From Chitinimonas taiwanensis DSM 18899 (GTDB lineage Bacteria; Pseudomonadota; Gammaproteobacteria; Burkholderiales; Chitinimonadaceae), in NCBI RefSeq assembly GCF_900119825.1, contig NZ_FPKR01000014.1, positions 78,044-142,043 on the forward strand: DNA of 64,000 nucleotides, given 5' to 3'. Under the pieces are notes generated by a model. That model saw nothing but the letters and a program-made list of their open reading frames with translations, made no database searches and was not told where the DNA came from. A program made the position numbers and the translations under genes. Shown in pieces: positions 46,161 through 54,246 of the stretch; the first letter of the stretch is position 1, and each line of letters opens with the position of its first letter.

Positions 46161-46435
46161 GTCGGGGTGCTTGGCGGATGGGTCCGGTGCACCGACCAAG
46201 CGTCCCTAATGGGCTGCACCCCTCTGTCCATCACGACAGGTCCTATCTACTGACGGCTTCTGGTCCAGTTAAGCTAATGCCCGAGCACCATGGTGCGCAT
46301 GTCCTGCACGTTACGGCACTCGATCTGACCCAAGCTGTTGAGCGATTCCTCTTCGGCCAGAGCTGACTTTCAGTATTTGGACGGAATCAAGTCGCAATAT
46401 GTTGGCTGCCTTTATAGCGCGAATACATCATTGAA
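46161..46435. other. Gap at the island edge, nothing assigned
   Basis: This 275-base stretch between the LytTR gene and the nucleotidase gene contains no gene I can support and no obvious attachment site. Base composition drops here from the surrounding GC-rich pattern, so it contains one border of the accessory island. A short open frame at its left part shows no recognisable protein. Confidence 0.5.
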
Positions 46436-47386
46436 TTATTCATGCAGTACCGTCCGAGGCTGATTGGTGACCCCAAATGGTATGTGGACTGACGGAACCA
46501 CGGTGCTCGCAGATTTGAGATGGCCGGATTGATCATCAAAGAAGATGTGAGGTTTCAGCACCCCCAAGATTCTTCCCTTCTCTATCCCTCCAAGGAAAAA
46601 TGCGTCGTTGGCCATTACCCCCCAACTCTTTAATGTCTTTAAAGCACGCTCGTGAGACGGTGCGTTTCGTGCAGTGACAATGGATACGCGAATCCGGTTC
46701 TCATACTCGGGATTCTGTTTTTTGTAAGCTTCCTCAACAGATTGAATCTTTGAAACTCGAACTAGGAACTCTTTGAGCAATCCAGGGTTGTGAGGTTGCA
46801 TAACGTTCTTTACTTCGTGGTCGTGAAATGCAGTTAAGCCCGATTTCTGCATGACAGATTCCGATTCATCGCCAGCCAGAACACCATCAAAGTCGAAGGC
46901 GATGCGGAGTGTCTTGTCGTTCTCGTCATCATCGAATTTCGAATCAAGAACCTGCCCAGCGGGGTGACCAAAACCGATTGCCGCATCAACATCCGGCTTA
47001 TTACCAGATAGAAACAGGGCAATATTCAGCGCTGGAATGTACTCGTATGGCGAGCGTCCCTGCATGAATATTGCTCTCGTCATGCCTAACCCATAATATT
47101 CAATAGTCTTCATGACCCGCACCCCGGTATCGGGGTCATTCCGGGAGAGTAGAATAACCTCTACCAGAGGATCTGATGGACTTGGACTAAGGTCATTGAG
47201 CGCCAATAGGCGCTTAATGAATGGATAAGCGATCCCCCTGGGCAATGGAATGTCAATATTTTCTTCTTGATACTTGCGATACCGCTCCTCACCTTCACTG
47301 CGAAACACTGCGTCAGATTCACTAAGATCGAAGACTGCGCTTGACGCGACACCAATGACTAGCCGGTTATCGAGTTCGTACGGCAC
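46436..47386 (-). CDS. cN-I-type 5'-nucleotidase
   Basis: A 316-residue cytosolic 5'-nucleotidase of the family that includes human NT5C1A, which hydrolyses AMP, dAMP and IMP. The haloacid-dehalogenase-type active site is intact: RIAFDFDGVLAGDESES with D165 and D167. VSIVTARNAPSHERALKTLKSWG, AFFLGGIEKGRIL and KPHIFFDDQSGHL complete the family pattern and catalytic Lys/Asp positions. It starts with GTG: AGGAGG lies 5 bases before it, whereas the nearby ATG is out of frame and only 1 base from the Shine-Dalgarno. It is co-oriented with the SIR2 gene, 147 bases downstream of it. In this setting it may tune nucleotide pools of the HAM1-SIR2 pair; that is inference. Confidence 0.88.
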   Translation of the reverse strand: MPYELDNRLVIGVASSAVFDLSESDAVFRSEGEERYRKYQEENIDIPLPRGIAYPFIKRLLALNDLSPSPSDPLVEVILLSRNDPDTGVRVMKTIEYYGLGMTRAIFMQGRSPYEYIPALNIALFLSGNKPDVDAAIGFGHPAGQVLDSKFDDDENDKTLRIAFDFDGVLAGDESESVMQKSGLTAFHDHEVKNVMQPHNPGLLKEFLVRVSKIQSVEEAYKKQNPEYENRIRVSIVTARNAPSHERALKTLKSWGVMANDAFFLGGIEKGRILGVLKPHIFFDDQSGHLKSASTVVPSVHIPFGVTNQPRTVLHE

Positions 47387-47533
47387 TCATGCCTCCTATA
47401 AATTGCATTTACCATTGACAGGTCAATTGGAGAGATTGTTTAACAAGCAATTATTTGCCCGACTTTACCAATTTGAGCGAGGGTACAAATATCAGTACTA
47501 CAGTGATCTCCACCTGTTCTGTACCTATCCAGG

Positions 47534-48328
47534 TCACACTGTCAAAATTCGCAAAAAATCCGCAAGAGCCTTCTTGGGCTCATCCTCCTCAGAGACAATC
47601 ATCTCAATTCCCCAATGGCTCAAGACTTCCTGGGCCACTGGATTCGGGCGATGCGTGAAAATGTAGGACTTTGGCCTCGCGGACGAAAGGGCAGAACGTC
47701 CCCACATCTCGGTAAGACGATAGAATAGAAGGCGGATGTTGAGATCGGTCAGGCTGTAGCCGATGAAGAGAACCGAGCTACCTAATACGTCACTGCGGAG
47801 TTTGATATCCAGCGGCGTATCGAAGTCTAGACGCTGAAAATAGCTGGTCTCATCAAGAACTATCGAGTCATCTGCGTCAAAGTCACCGTGTAATTTGATA
47901 ATCTGCCGACGGCCATCCGTGACGGAAACAAGATCGGCCACACTGACGATTTTGTCGTACTTTACACCGAACTTGTCGTGGGCAAGCTCTAGCCACCTGT
48001 CATAGTTGGTTGTGTATATCCGAGAGAAATTGCCTTTGGCAATCAACTCATGAATTTCAGAGCTGGCGATATCAGTGGTCGTCTTATGCCACTCACGATC
48101 CATCCAGCTGCGTAGCGACCCAATCCCTCCCTTTTTCTTCTTGTAGAACTCAGCAAGGGCCAGATGGGTGCCGTAGGTAGAGAATATCTTCGGGTCATAA
48201 CCAAGCTCCTCTGCTATGTGGTCGATCAACGCCCCCCAATTCGGCAGGCCCAGATTGGCCGACACACCAGCCCCCACAAAGAGCATCAGCTTGCCAGTGC
48301 GATGCGCATCTAACAATTGGTCAGTCAT
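47534..48328 (-). CDS. SIR2-family protein, likely NADase effector
   Basis: A 264-residue standalone SIR2-type domain protein (SIR2_2 group). The nucleotide-binding loop is [18 protein letters not shown] (GAGVS at residues 19-23), the Asn/Asp motif is [12 protein letters not shown] (106-110), and the catalytic His is H147 in [30 protein letters not shown] near residue 198 completes the fold. There are no zinc-binding Cys and no added sensor domain, as in prokaryotic immune NADases rather than protein deacetylases. Its ATG overlaps the HAM1 stop codon (ATGA), so both are made together and probably form a complex. GC content is well below that of the flanks. NAD depletion on activation is the expected role by analogy with known systems. 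Confidence 0.85.
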   Translation of the reverse strand: MTDQLLDAHRTGKLMLFVGAGVSANLGLPNWGALIDHIAEELGYDPKIFSTYGTHLALAEFYKKKKGGIGSLRSWMDREWHKTTTDIASSEIHELIAKGNFSRIYTTNYDRWLELAHDKFGVKYDKIVSVADLVSVTDGRRQIIKLHGDFDADDSIVLDETSYFQRLDFDTPLDIKLRSDVLGSSVLFIGYSLTDLNIRLLFYRLTEMWGRSALSSARPKSYIFTHRPNPVAQEVLSHWGIEMIVSEEDEPKKALADFLRILTV

Positions 48329-48885
48329 TCTTTGCCCCTCGCAGATTTTAGATGGGCAGCAAAGAGGTCCAATGCTTTGCGACGCATGGAGATATCGTCT
48401 TTTGCTGCTCCCATCTCAGCAAACGTTTGAGTGCCACCATCGGGTACGAAGACACAATCCCATTGGAAATCCGTTGGACCGGCTGGTTTGCGAGGTACCG
48501 TGCCTTCGATGGCGCCCTCGAACAAATGTATTTTGTGCCCGTCGCAGTACCCAAGGACCGTCTTTGCAGTGACCCTGGCATCGCCAAGTCCAGCAACTAG
48601 GTCGGCGAAGCGATCTGCCTGCAGCCTGTCCCAGAAGATCTGGGTCAAACCTGCAGGAAGTCCATTGAGGCCACTCAGGTACAAACCCGTGTGCTCGACG
48701 AACAACGGACGACCAATAGCCTCGAACGCCTTGGTCAGCTTGTCCCGCACCAAGCGATCGACGTCCTCGGTTTGGAGCTCCTCAATCTTCCTGGACACCG
48801 CAACAACGTCCACGCCGATGGGGGCAAGGATCCGCGCTACCTCGGCAATCTTGTGCCCGTTACCCGACATAAATCGTATTCTCAA
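48325..48885 (-). CDS. HAM1/ITPase-family protein with altered active site
   Basis: A 186-residue protein of the HAM1/RdgB/ITPA fold. Family marks are [15 protein letters not shown] (residues 6-20), [20 protein letters not shown] (60-79), [11 protein letters not shown] (140-150) and [18 protein letters not shown] (155-172). Active ITPases have Asp where this protein has H65, and a Ser-His-Arg where it has Ser166-Met167-Arg168. It may therefore bind a purine nucleotide without hydrolysing it efficiently. The start is TTG, with AAGGA 6 bases upstream; the first ATG, five codons on, would remove the first beta strand. It is coupled to the SIR2 gene by an ATGA overlap and is the first gene of the cassette. 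Confidence 0.88.
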   Translation of the reverse strand: MRIRFMSGNGHKIAEVARILAPIGVDVVAVSRKIEELQTEDVDRLVRDKLTKAFEAIGRPLFVEHTGLYLSGLNGLPAGLTQIFWDRLQADRFADLVAGLGDARVTAKTVLGYCDGHKIHLFEGAIEGTVPRKPAGPTDFQWDCVFVPDGGTQTFAEMGAAKDDISMRRKALDLFAAHLKSARGKE

Positions 48886-49471
48886 TCTAGGTCCTTAATG
48901 AATTGAATAACGCTTGGCAGCATTGTGCTGCTGTCGCATACCGCAGATCGAGAGGCCTTCGGTCATCTCTGCCGCTTGGTGATCCGCGAGACCGCGCTGA
49001 TAAATTGCGGGGGACTTCGGCGGCAGAACAGATGACATGCGGAACCACATGTTGCCGCAACTGCTGAGGCCGTTGGGCCTTTTACAGAGGAGCCACACCA
49101 GTCAGCCAATTACTGATTAGGCACACCTCGATATAGATGTCATTGGAGGGAAAGAAACTCTAGCAATTCTGGATCCTTGCCGGCCGCTGTTCCATGGCCC
49201 GCTCGATCCGCACCAAACAGTCAATGTAGGGTGGGTTGGCCTAATCAACCCGCGCGGAAATCCCTCTGATCGCTGCTGAAGCGGTCGATATTGTGAAACC
49301 TATATATCGCAGGTTACGCCTTCGGCTAACCTGCACTACCGCGCTCATTAACGAGAACAGGCTTGTCGGTTTGATCGACAGCATCGTAGCGCTGCCATGC
49401 CGTTCCATCCGAGATGAAGAGGTCCCTTCTATTTTGTTAGGTGCCTCGATGGATGAAACCACCTCAATCCA
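48886..49471. other. Non-coding or decayed stretch in the island
   Basis: About 586 bases upstream of the HAM1 gene hold no gene I can support. Short open frames on both strands (for example minus 48895-49098) have no recognised similarity and may be decayed remnants. Two palindromic elements lie at its right part. The promoter of the HAM1-SIR2 genes should lie at the left end, but no clear -35/-10 pair stands out. Confidence 0.5.
49233..49334. repeat. Pair of REP-like palindromes
   Basis: Two hairpin-forming elements lie close together. The first has arms GGGTTG / CAACCC (49233-49251). The second, 49309-49334, is GCAGGTTA, one bulged C, GCC, TTC loop, GGC, TAACCTGC. Both belong to the GGGTTA...TAACCC style of dispersed palindromes common in proteobacterial intergenic DNA. 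Confidence 0.6.
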
Positions 49472-49957
49472 GTGCTAGGCTTTGCTGTCGTCATACTTGG
49501 CGTCGCCTTCGGCATCGTCTGGCAATCCAAAGCAACCCTCCCCTCAGCATCTACCGATCCACCGATCTCAAGTTTCATGGCCTTTTCGGGTCTCACCTTT
49601 GTCGGCATTGTATGGGGCACCCTCCTCGAGTTGGCTACCGGCTCCTCAGTTGCGGCGGAAGCGCTCTTGGCTGCGACGCCAACGCTTTCAAGTCCGGCAA
49701 TCGTCCCCATTACAAAACGAGCACTGGCCGTGCGACAGCTGACCTTCGCTACCTTAGCGTTTGCAGCCAGCTTCACAATCATCTATGCCATCAATAGGCT
49801 CGCTTCTAGTGCCGGCGCCTACCCCCCGTCAAGGGGACTTCCCGCAAGCGGGCCTCCCCGTCCATGGAAGCTAGCCACCGGCATTGAGAACACGAGAGCG
49901 CTCCGCATATCCATTACGCGTTTACGCCCCCTTGTTCCGTCTAAAAGTGGTCGCTAG
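49472..49957 (+). CDS. Hypothetical membrane protein
   Basis: A possible 161-residue protein with a GTG start and three hydrophobic segments (GFAVVILGVAFGIVW, FMAFSGLTFVGIVWGTLLEL, LTFATLAFAASFTIIYAI), followed by a Pro/Arg-rich tail. No Shine-Dalgarno is evident and the first membrane segment begins at residue 2, so the true N-terminus may be missing or the gene may be a truncated remnant. A hypothetical gene follows 20 bases later on the same strand. Function is unknown and existence is uncertain. Confidence 0.4.
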   Translation: MLGFAVVILGVAFGIVWQSKATLPSASTDPPISSFMAFSGLTFVGIVWGTLLELATGSSVAAEALLAATPTLSSPAIVPITKRALAVRQLTFATLAFAASFTIIYAINRLASSAGAYPPSRGLPASGPPRPWKLATGIENTRALRISITRLRPLVPSKSGR

Positions 49958-49977
49958 TAAGTTGCCAAGGAGATGAC

Positions 49978-50448
49978 ATGCCGTCGATTGCTGACTACAT
50001 CCAAGAACCTCAGAAGGCTCTCATCGATGCTGCGACAGAACCTTCCCTAAGGCGCTTCATTGATTCCTCCGATCTAGAACTCGTGACCATCACGCTTGGC
50101 GATGGGACGCAAGCTCAAGTACAAGCCTTGGCTCATGGGTCTGTTCGCAGAGTGGTTGAGCGCATCATCTCCGAAGGTCGTCGCGCAGGCGTCAACATCC
50201 AGGAGTGGATCTGCTCCCCCAGTGAATTCAATCTATGCACGAAGCTGAACACACCTGTCGGGCAGCGGATGCGCGAGCTTGATGCCTTCTTAAACAACAA
50301 GTGGACGCAGGGTGCCATTAACGCCGCGGGCCTTATAACCCTATTCACCCTACCAGCGGTGGGTGTCTGTCTAACCCTCTTGAGCGCCATTGGCTTCGTG
50401 AACAACGTGTTCATTGAGCTTTGTGAGTGTCCAGTCCCCGATGCCTAA
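49978..50448 (+). CDS. Hypothetical protein with C-terminal hydrophobic segment
   Basis: A 156-residue protein with a good ribosome-binding site (AAGGAG, 5 bases before the ATG). Residues 1-105 are soluble (MPSIADYIQEPQKALIDAAT, IISEGRRAGVNIQEWICSPS), and residues 113-146 are strongly hydrophobic (INAAGLITLFTLPAVGVCLT then LLSAIGFVNNVFIELCECP), forming one or two membrane passes. Base composition is lower in GC than the neighbours. I do not recognise it. With the previous gene it may form a small island operon, and a toxin- or effector-like role cannot be excluded but is not shown. Confidence 0.6.
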   Translation: MPSIADYIQEPQKALIDAATEPSLRRFIDSSDLELVTITLGDGTQAQVQALAHGSVRRVVERIISEGRRAGVNIQEWICSPSEFNLCTKLNTPVGQRMRELDAFLNNKWTQGAINAAGLITLFTLPAVGVCLTLLSAIGFVNNVFIELCECPVPDA

Positions 50449-50530
50449 ACGGCATCCTTGCGGGGATGAAGTCATCAGGTGGATGCCCGCACTCACCATC
50501 CCCCTCCGCATCACGGCTGCACCCCGCCGC

Positions 50531-50555
50531 CTGATCAAGCACAGCCCTTGATCAG
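50531..50555. repeat. Perfect inverted repeat at the right island edge
   Basis: CTGATCAAG and CTTGATCAG with a seven-base spacer lie between the last island gene and glrK. No T run follows, so a terminator is uncertain; it could be an operator or a scar. Confidence 0.4.
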
Positions 50556-50636
50556 ATTTAGCGGCACACCGTCCAAAGCGTCTCCACACCCGCAATTCAG
50601 CTGCCACTCAGCCAGCAGCGGCTACACTCAAGCCTT

Positions 50637-52055
50637 ATGCTTGCCCGAATCTCCTTCCGCCCGCTGCTGCTGTGCGCGTTTCTGCTGATCATTGTCCTGT
50701 TGGGCAGCGCCTCGCTGCGCGGCCTGCTGACGCTGGAAAAGCTGATTGGGCAGAACCGCGCGGGGGCGAGCCAGGCGCTGGAGCTGAATACCGATGCCCA
50801 GCTGCTGGCCGAACGCAGCGTGGCCATGCAGCGTGCCGCGCGCCAATACCTGGTGCTGGAGGAAAGCAGCTTCCGCCTGCGTTATGAGGAAGCGCGCCGC
50901 GATGCCGAGGCGGCGCGCCAGCGCCTGCTGCGCGCGCTGCCGCAGTCGCAAGCCCTGCAGGGCTGGACCCAGCCGCTGCAGACCGTGAGCACCCAGCTGG
51001 CGGCCACCGGCATGTCGGTGGAAAGCCGCGAGCCGCTGCTGGCGCAGGCCTTCCGCGATCTGGATGCGCTGAATACCCAGATTGGCGAGCAGGTGCGCAG
51101 CGAGATAGACGCCCGCCACCGTGCGCTGCTGGATGAGCTGGAAGCGGGCCGCGCCCAGCTGAGCTGGCAGGTGCTGGCGGCGTGCTTGCTGGCCGTGGCG
51201 CTGGCGCTGGTCTTCGGCCTGTGGCTGACCAAGCCCATCCTGCGCCTGGAGGCGGCCATCGTGGCGCTGGGCGAAAACCAGCTGGACGAGGCCATCGATA
51301 TCCACGGCCCGGCCGACCTGCAACGCCTGGGCCAGCGCCTGGACTGGCTGCGCCAGCGCCTGGGTGAGTTGGAGGCGGACAAGGCACGCTTCCTCAGCCA
51401 TATCTCGCACGAGCTGAAAACCCCGCTGGCCGCGCTGCGCGAGGGGGTGGCTCTGCTGGTGGACGAGGTGGTCGGCCCGATGAATGAGCAGCAGCAACAG
51501 ATCGCCCATATCCTCAGCCAGAACACCCTGGCGCTGCAGACCCAGATCGAGGACCTGCTGCGCTTCAATGCCGCCACCTTCGAAGCGCGCCAGCTGAACC
51601 TGGTGCCTACCGAACTGCTGGGCCTGATCCGCAAGGTGATCGCCACCCAGCAGCTGCAATGGCAGGCCAAACAGCTGCGCGTAGACTTGCAGGGCGAAGC
51701 GCTGAGCGTGGCGGTGGATGCCGACAAGCTGAGTACCGCCCTCGGCAATCTGCTCTCTAATGCGATCCGCTTCAGCCCGGATGGCGGCCAGGTGCGCTTT
51801 CGCCTCAAGCGCCGCCTTGGCCACCTGGCCATCGAGATCAGCGACCAGGGGCCGGGCATTGCGCCGCAGGATCGCGCCCGCGTGTTCGAACCGTTTTTCC
51901 AGGGCCAGCGCCAGATGCCCGGCGCGCGCCGCGGCAGCGGCATCGGCCTGTCCATCGTGCATGAATACATTGCCGCCCATGGCGGTCAGATTGCCTTGCT
52001 GCCCGCCGAAGTGGGCTGTCGCTTCCGGATTGAACTGCCTTATGACCCTGAATGA
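50637..52055 (+). CDS. glrK: Sensor histidine kinase, GlrK/QseE type
   Basis: A 472-residue inner-membrane kinase. TM1 (LLLCAFLLIIVLLGSASLRG), a helical periplasmic region (about 35-175), TM2 (VLAACLLAVALALVFGLWL), a HAMP domain, then the dimerisation/phosphoacceptor motif FLSHISHELKTPLAALREG with phospho-His 258. The ATP-binding part shows LSTALGNLLSNAIRFSPDGG (N box), ISDQGPGIA, FEPFFQG and GSGIGLSIVHEYIAAHGG. It is followed by a lipoprotein gene (14-base overlap) and a sigma-54 regulator, the glrK-qseG-glrR order of enterobacteria, which supports the name. Confidence 0.92.
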   Translation: MLARISFRPLLLCAFLLIIVLLGSASLRGLLTLEKLIGQNRAGASQALELNTDAQLLAERSVAMQRAARQYLVLEESSFRLRYEEARRDAEAARQRLLRALPQSQALQGWTQPLQTVSTQLAATGMSVESREPLLAQAFRDLDALNTQIGEQVRSEIDARHRALLDELEAGRAQLSWQVLAACLLAVALALVFGLWLTKPILRLEAAIVALGENQLDEAIDIHGPADLQRLGQRLDWLRQRLGELEADKARFLSHISHELKTPLAALREGVALLVDEVVGPMNEQQQQIAHILSQNTLALQTQIEDLLRFNAATFEARQLNLVPTELLGLIRKVIATQQLQWQAKQLRVDLQGEALSVAVDADKLSTALGNLLSNAIRFSPDGGQVRFRLKRRLGHLAIEISDQGPGIAPQDRARVFEPFFQGQRQMPGARRGSGIGLSIVHEYIAAHGGQIALLPAEVGCRFRIELPYDPE

Positions 52056-52650
52056 ATGCCGTCTGCCCGCCCTGCTGCTGGCCGCCCTGCTTGGTGGCTG
52101 CGCCAGCCGCCTGCCGCCCGTCAAGGTCGAGCCGCCCAGCCCGACCGACCTCGCCAACCGCGAAGTGCTCGACTACCAGCAAAAGCTGCAGGACTTCAGC
52201 CCGGCCGAGCGCGAGCAAGAGCTGCGCCGCCTGAGTAGCGCCACGGCCACGCCGGCCAATAGCCTGAGCCTGGCCCTGCTACTGGCGCGCTCACGCAGCA
52301 GCGCCGACCTTGCGCAGGCGCAGGCCTTGCTCGATGCCGTGCAGCGCAAGCCGGATGCCCAGCCCTACCAGCCGCTCGCGCGCCTGCTGAGCAGCCTGAT
52401 TGCCGGTTTGCGCAGCGAACAACGCAAGCAGGAGGAACAGCAGGGCGAGCAGAAAAAGCTGGAAGAGCAGCTGGAGCGGCAAGGCCAGCAGCTGCGCGAC
52501 AGCCTGAAGAAGAATGAACAACAGAATGAGAGGCTGGACGCGCTGCGCGGCCAGCTCGATGCCCTGAATCTCAAGCTCGAAGCGCTGAAGGCGATTGAGC
52601 GCAGCCTGCCCAGCCGGCCGGCCCCCGCCAGTAATGGAGTCAAACCATGA
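52042..52650 (+). CDS. Lipoprotein of the GlrK/GlrR operon (QseG position)
   Basis: A 202-residue protein with a lipoprotein signal (LPALLLAALLGGCAS, lipidated Cys near residue 20). The mature part is helical and ends in a long Glu/Gln/Lys-rich coiled coil (about 125-190: LRSEQRKQEEQQGEQKKLEE). It overlaps the kinase gene by 14 bases and the regulator gene by 4 (ATGA). Position and overall shape correspond to QseG, the lipoprotein that contacts the QseE/GlrK sensor in enterobacteria; sequence similarity to QseG itself cannot be judged here. Confidence 0.8.
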   Translation: MTLNECRLPALLLAALLGGCASRLPPVKVEPPSPTDLANREVLDYQQKLQDFSPAEREQELRRLSSATATPANSLSLALLLARSRSSADLAQAQALLDAVQRKPDAQPYQPLARLLSSLIAGLRSEQRKQEEQQGEQKKLEEQLERQGQQLRDSLKKNEQQNERLDALRGQLDALNLKLEALKAIERSLPSRPAPASNGVKP

Positions 52651-54020
52651 GTGCCCATATCCTGCTCGTCGATGACGATACCGATCTGCTCAAGCTACTC
52701 AGCATGCGCCTGAGCGCCGCCGGCTACCGGGTGACCGCGGTGGAGACCGCCGATGCGGCCCTGGCCCGACTGGCCATCGAGCGCCCGCAGCTGGTGCTGA
52801 GCGATGTGCGCCTGCCCGACCGCGATGGCCTGGCGCTCTACGACCAGATCCGCGCCCAGTTCCGCGCGCTGCCGGTCATCCTGCTGACCGCGCACGGCAC
52901 GATTCCCGATGCGGTGGAAGCCACCGCGCGCGGCGTGTTCGGCTATCTGACCAAGCCCTTCGACAGCAAGGTGCTGCTGGATAAGATCGCCCAGGCCCTG
53001 GCACTGAGCGCCGCGCCGGAAGACCGTGACAGCGGCGACAGCAGCTGGCGCGAAGCCATCGTCAGCCGCTCAACGCGCATGGCCGCGCTGCTGGCCGAGG
53101 CCAAGCTGATTGCCGGATCGGACGCCAGCGTGCTGATCCGCGGCGAAAGCGGCAGCGGCAAGGAGCTGCTGGCGCAGGCCATCCACCGCGCCAGTCCACG
53201 CGCCAAGCAGCCCTTTATCGCCGTCAATTGCGGCGCGATTCCCGAAGCGCTGCTCGAATCGGAACTGTTCGGCCATATGAAGGGCGCCTTCACCGGCGCA
53301 GTGGCCAACCATCGCGGCCTGTTCCAGGCGGCCGATGGCGGCACGCTTTTCCTGGACGAGATCGGCGACATGCCGCTGCCGCTGCAGGTCAAGCTGCTGC
53401 GCGTGCTGCAGGAACGCTCGGTGCGCCCGGTCGGCGCCAGCCAGTCGCTGCCAATTGATGTGCGCCTGCTCTCGGCCACCCACCGCGACCTGGACGCCGC
53501 CATGGCCGACGGGCAGTTCCGCGAGGACCTGTATTACCGGCTCAATGTGGTGACCCTGGCCCTGCCCAGCCTGGCCGAGCGGCGCGAGGATATTCCGCTG
53601 CTGGTCAACCACTTCCTGGCCAAGCTGGCCGAGAAATACCAAAAGCGCCTGAACGGCTTTGCGCCCGAGGCGCTGGAGGCGCTGGCCACCGCGCCCTGGC
53701 CGGGCAATGTGCGCCAGCTCTATAACGCGGTCGAACAGGTGTGCGCGCTGGCCACTTCGCCCATCATCCCGCTCTCGCTGGTGCAGCGCGCACTGCGCGT
53801 GCCGGCGGTGGAAGTGCTTAGCTATAGCGAGGCCAAGCAGCGCTTCGAGCGCGATTACCTGGTGCGCCTGCTGAAGCTGACCGATGGCAGCGTGGCCGAT
53901 GCGGCGCGGCTGGCCGAGCGCAATCGCACCGAGTTCTACCGCCTGCTGCAAAAACACGACCTGACCCCAGGCCTGTTCCGCGAAACAGCGTCGCCAAATG
54001 GCGACAGCGTGGCCAGCTAA
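52647..54020 (+). CDS. glrR: Sigma-54-dependent response regulator, GlrR/QseF type
   Basis: A 457-residue enhancer-binding protein. Receiver residues 1-120 with D9-D11 and phosphoacceptor D53 (LSDVRLPDRDG). The AAA+ domain (about 145-380) has Walker A GESGSGKELLAQ, the sigma-54 contact loop MKGAFTGAV, Walker B GGTLFLDEIGDMPL, and the R-finger region. The C-terminal helix-turn-helix (FERDYLVRLLKLTDGSVADA then ARLAERNRTEFYRLLQKHDL) is Fis-type. It is the last gene of the kinase-lipoprotein operon. GlrR-type binding sites and a sigma-54 promoter follow directly downstream, next to the BON-domain gene. Confidence 0.95.
   Translation: MSAHILLVDDDTDLLKLLSMRLSAAGYRVTAVETADAALARLAIERPQLVLSDVRLPDRDGLALYDQIRAQFRALPVILLTAHGTIPDAVEATARGVFGYLTKPFDSKVLLDKIAQALALSAAPEDRDSGDSSWREAIVSRSTRMAALLAEAKLIAGSDASVLIRGESGSGKELLAQAIHRASPRAKQPFIAVNCGAIPEALLESELFGHMKGAFTGAVANHRGLFQAADGGTLFLDEIGDMPLPLQVKLLRVLQERSVRPVGASQSLPIDVRLLSATHRDLDAAMADGQFREDLYYRLNVVTLALPSLAERREDIPLLVNHFLAKLAEKYQKRLNGFAPEALEALATAPWPGNVRQLYNAVEQVCALATSPIIPLSLVQRALRVPAVEVLSYSEAKQRFERDYLVRLLKLTDGSVADAARLAERNRTEFYRLLQKHDLTPGLFRETASPNGDSVAS
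53989..54006 (+). promoter_or_regulatory. GlrR-type upstream activating site 1
   Basis: CGTC-N10-GACA, one mismatch from the TGTC-N10-GACA site known for enterobacterial GlrR, with fully palindromic inner bases (GCCAAATGGC). It lies inside the last codons of glrR, about 160 bases upstream of the sigma-54 promoter. Confidence 0.65.
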
Positions 54021-54054
54021 GATTTCAGTGACTTAGGCGGGGGTAGCGCACAGC

Positions 54055-54072
54055 TGTCGCTGTATAGCGACA
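54055..54072 (+). promoter_or_regulatory. GlrR-type upstream activating site 2
   Basis: An exact match to TGTC-N10-GACA (spacer GCTGTATAGC, itself palindromic at its ends), about 95 bases upstream of the sigma-54 promoter. That is a normal distance for enhancer sites. Confidence 0.8.
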
Positions 54073-54167
54073 AAATGGGTGGTTTAACCGGCTCGCCGCG
54101 TGCCCAGCAGCAAACATGCGGTCAACACAGCGTGCTATCTCACTGTAATAAAACAACTTTTTTAAAG

Positions 54168-54183
54168 TGGCACAGGCATTGCA
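54168..54183 (+). promoter_or_regulatory. Sigma-54 promoter of the BON-domain gene
   Basis: TGGCACA, four bases, TTGCA: it has the invariant GG and GC with correct spacing and matches the -24/-12 consensus closely. It predicts a start near 54194, about 50 bases ahead of the BON-domain ATG. The A/T-rich stretch at about 54146-54166 could bind IHF. Confidence 0.85.
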
Positions 54184-54246
54184 GTAGTGGGCTTGTCACG
54201 CCAATCGGCGTACTACTTATTCCGATTCACAAGAAAGGAAATCCCC

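Noticed and set aside
46157..46366. 69-codon plus-strand frame after the LytTR regulator
   Set aside because: No similarity, no ribosome-binding site, and it lies in the compositional transition zone.
46436..47386. Nucleotidase gene considered as KomA-type adenosine deaminase
   Set aside because: It has the DFDGVL haloacid-dehalogenase-type active site of 5'-nucleotidases and none of the His/Asp zinc motifs of deaminases.
47387..47533. Promoter TTGACC with an 18-base gap to TTTATA ahead of the nucleotidase gene
   Set aside because: The -10 would abut the ribosome-binding site, so the transcript would start within or after the Shine-Dalgarno; not credible as placed.
48895..49098. 67-codon minus-strand frame upstream of the HAM1 gene, considered as a regulator or transposase remnant
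   Set aside because: No motif or ribosome-binding site can be recognised; left as part of the unassigned stretch.
50628..52157. Open frame of 509 codons on the minus strand opposite glrK
   Set aside because: It mirrors a clear histidine kinase gene, has the Gln/Leu/Ala-heavy composition typical of antisense frames in GC-rich genes, and shows no domain.
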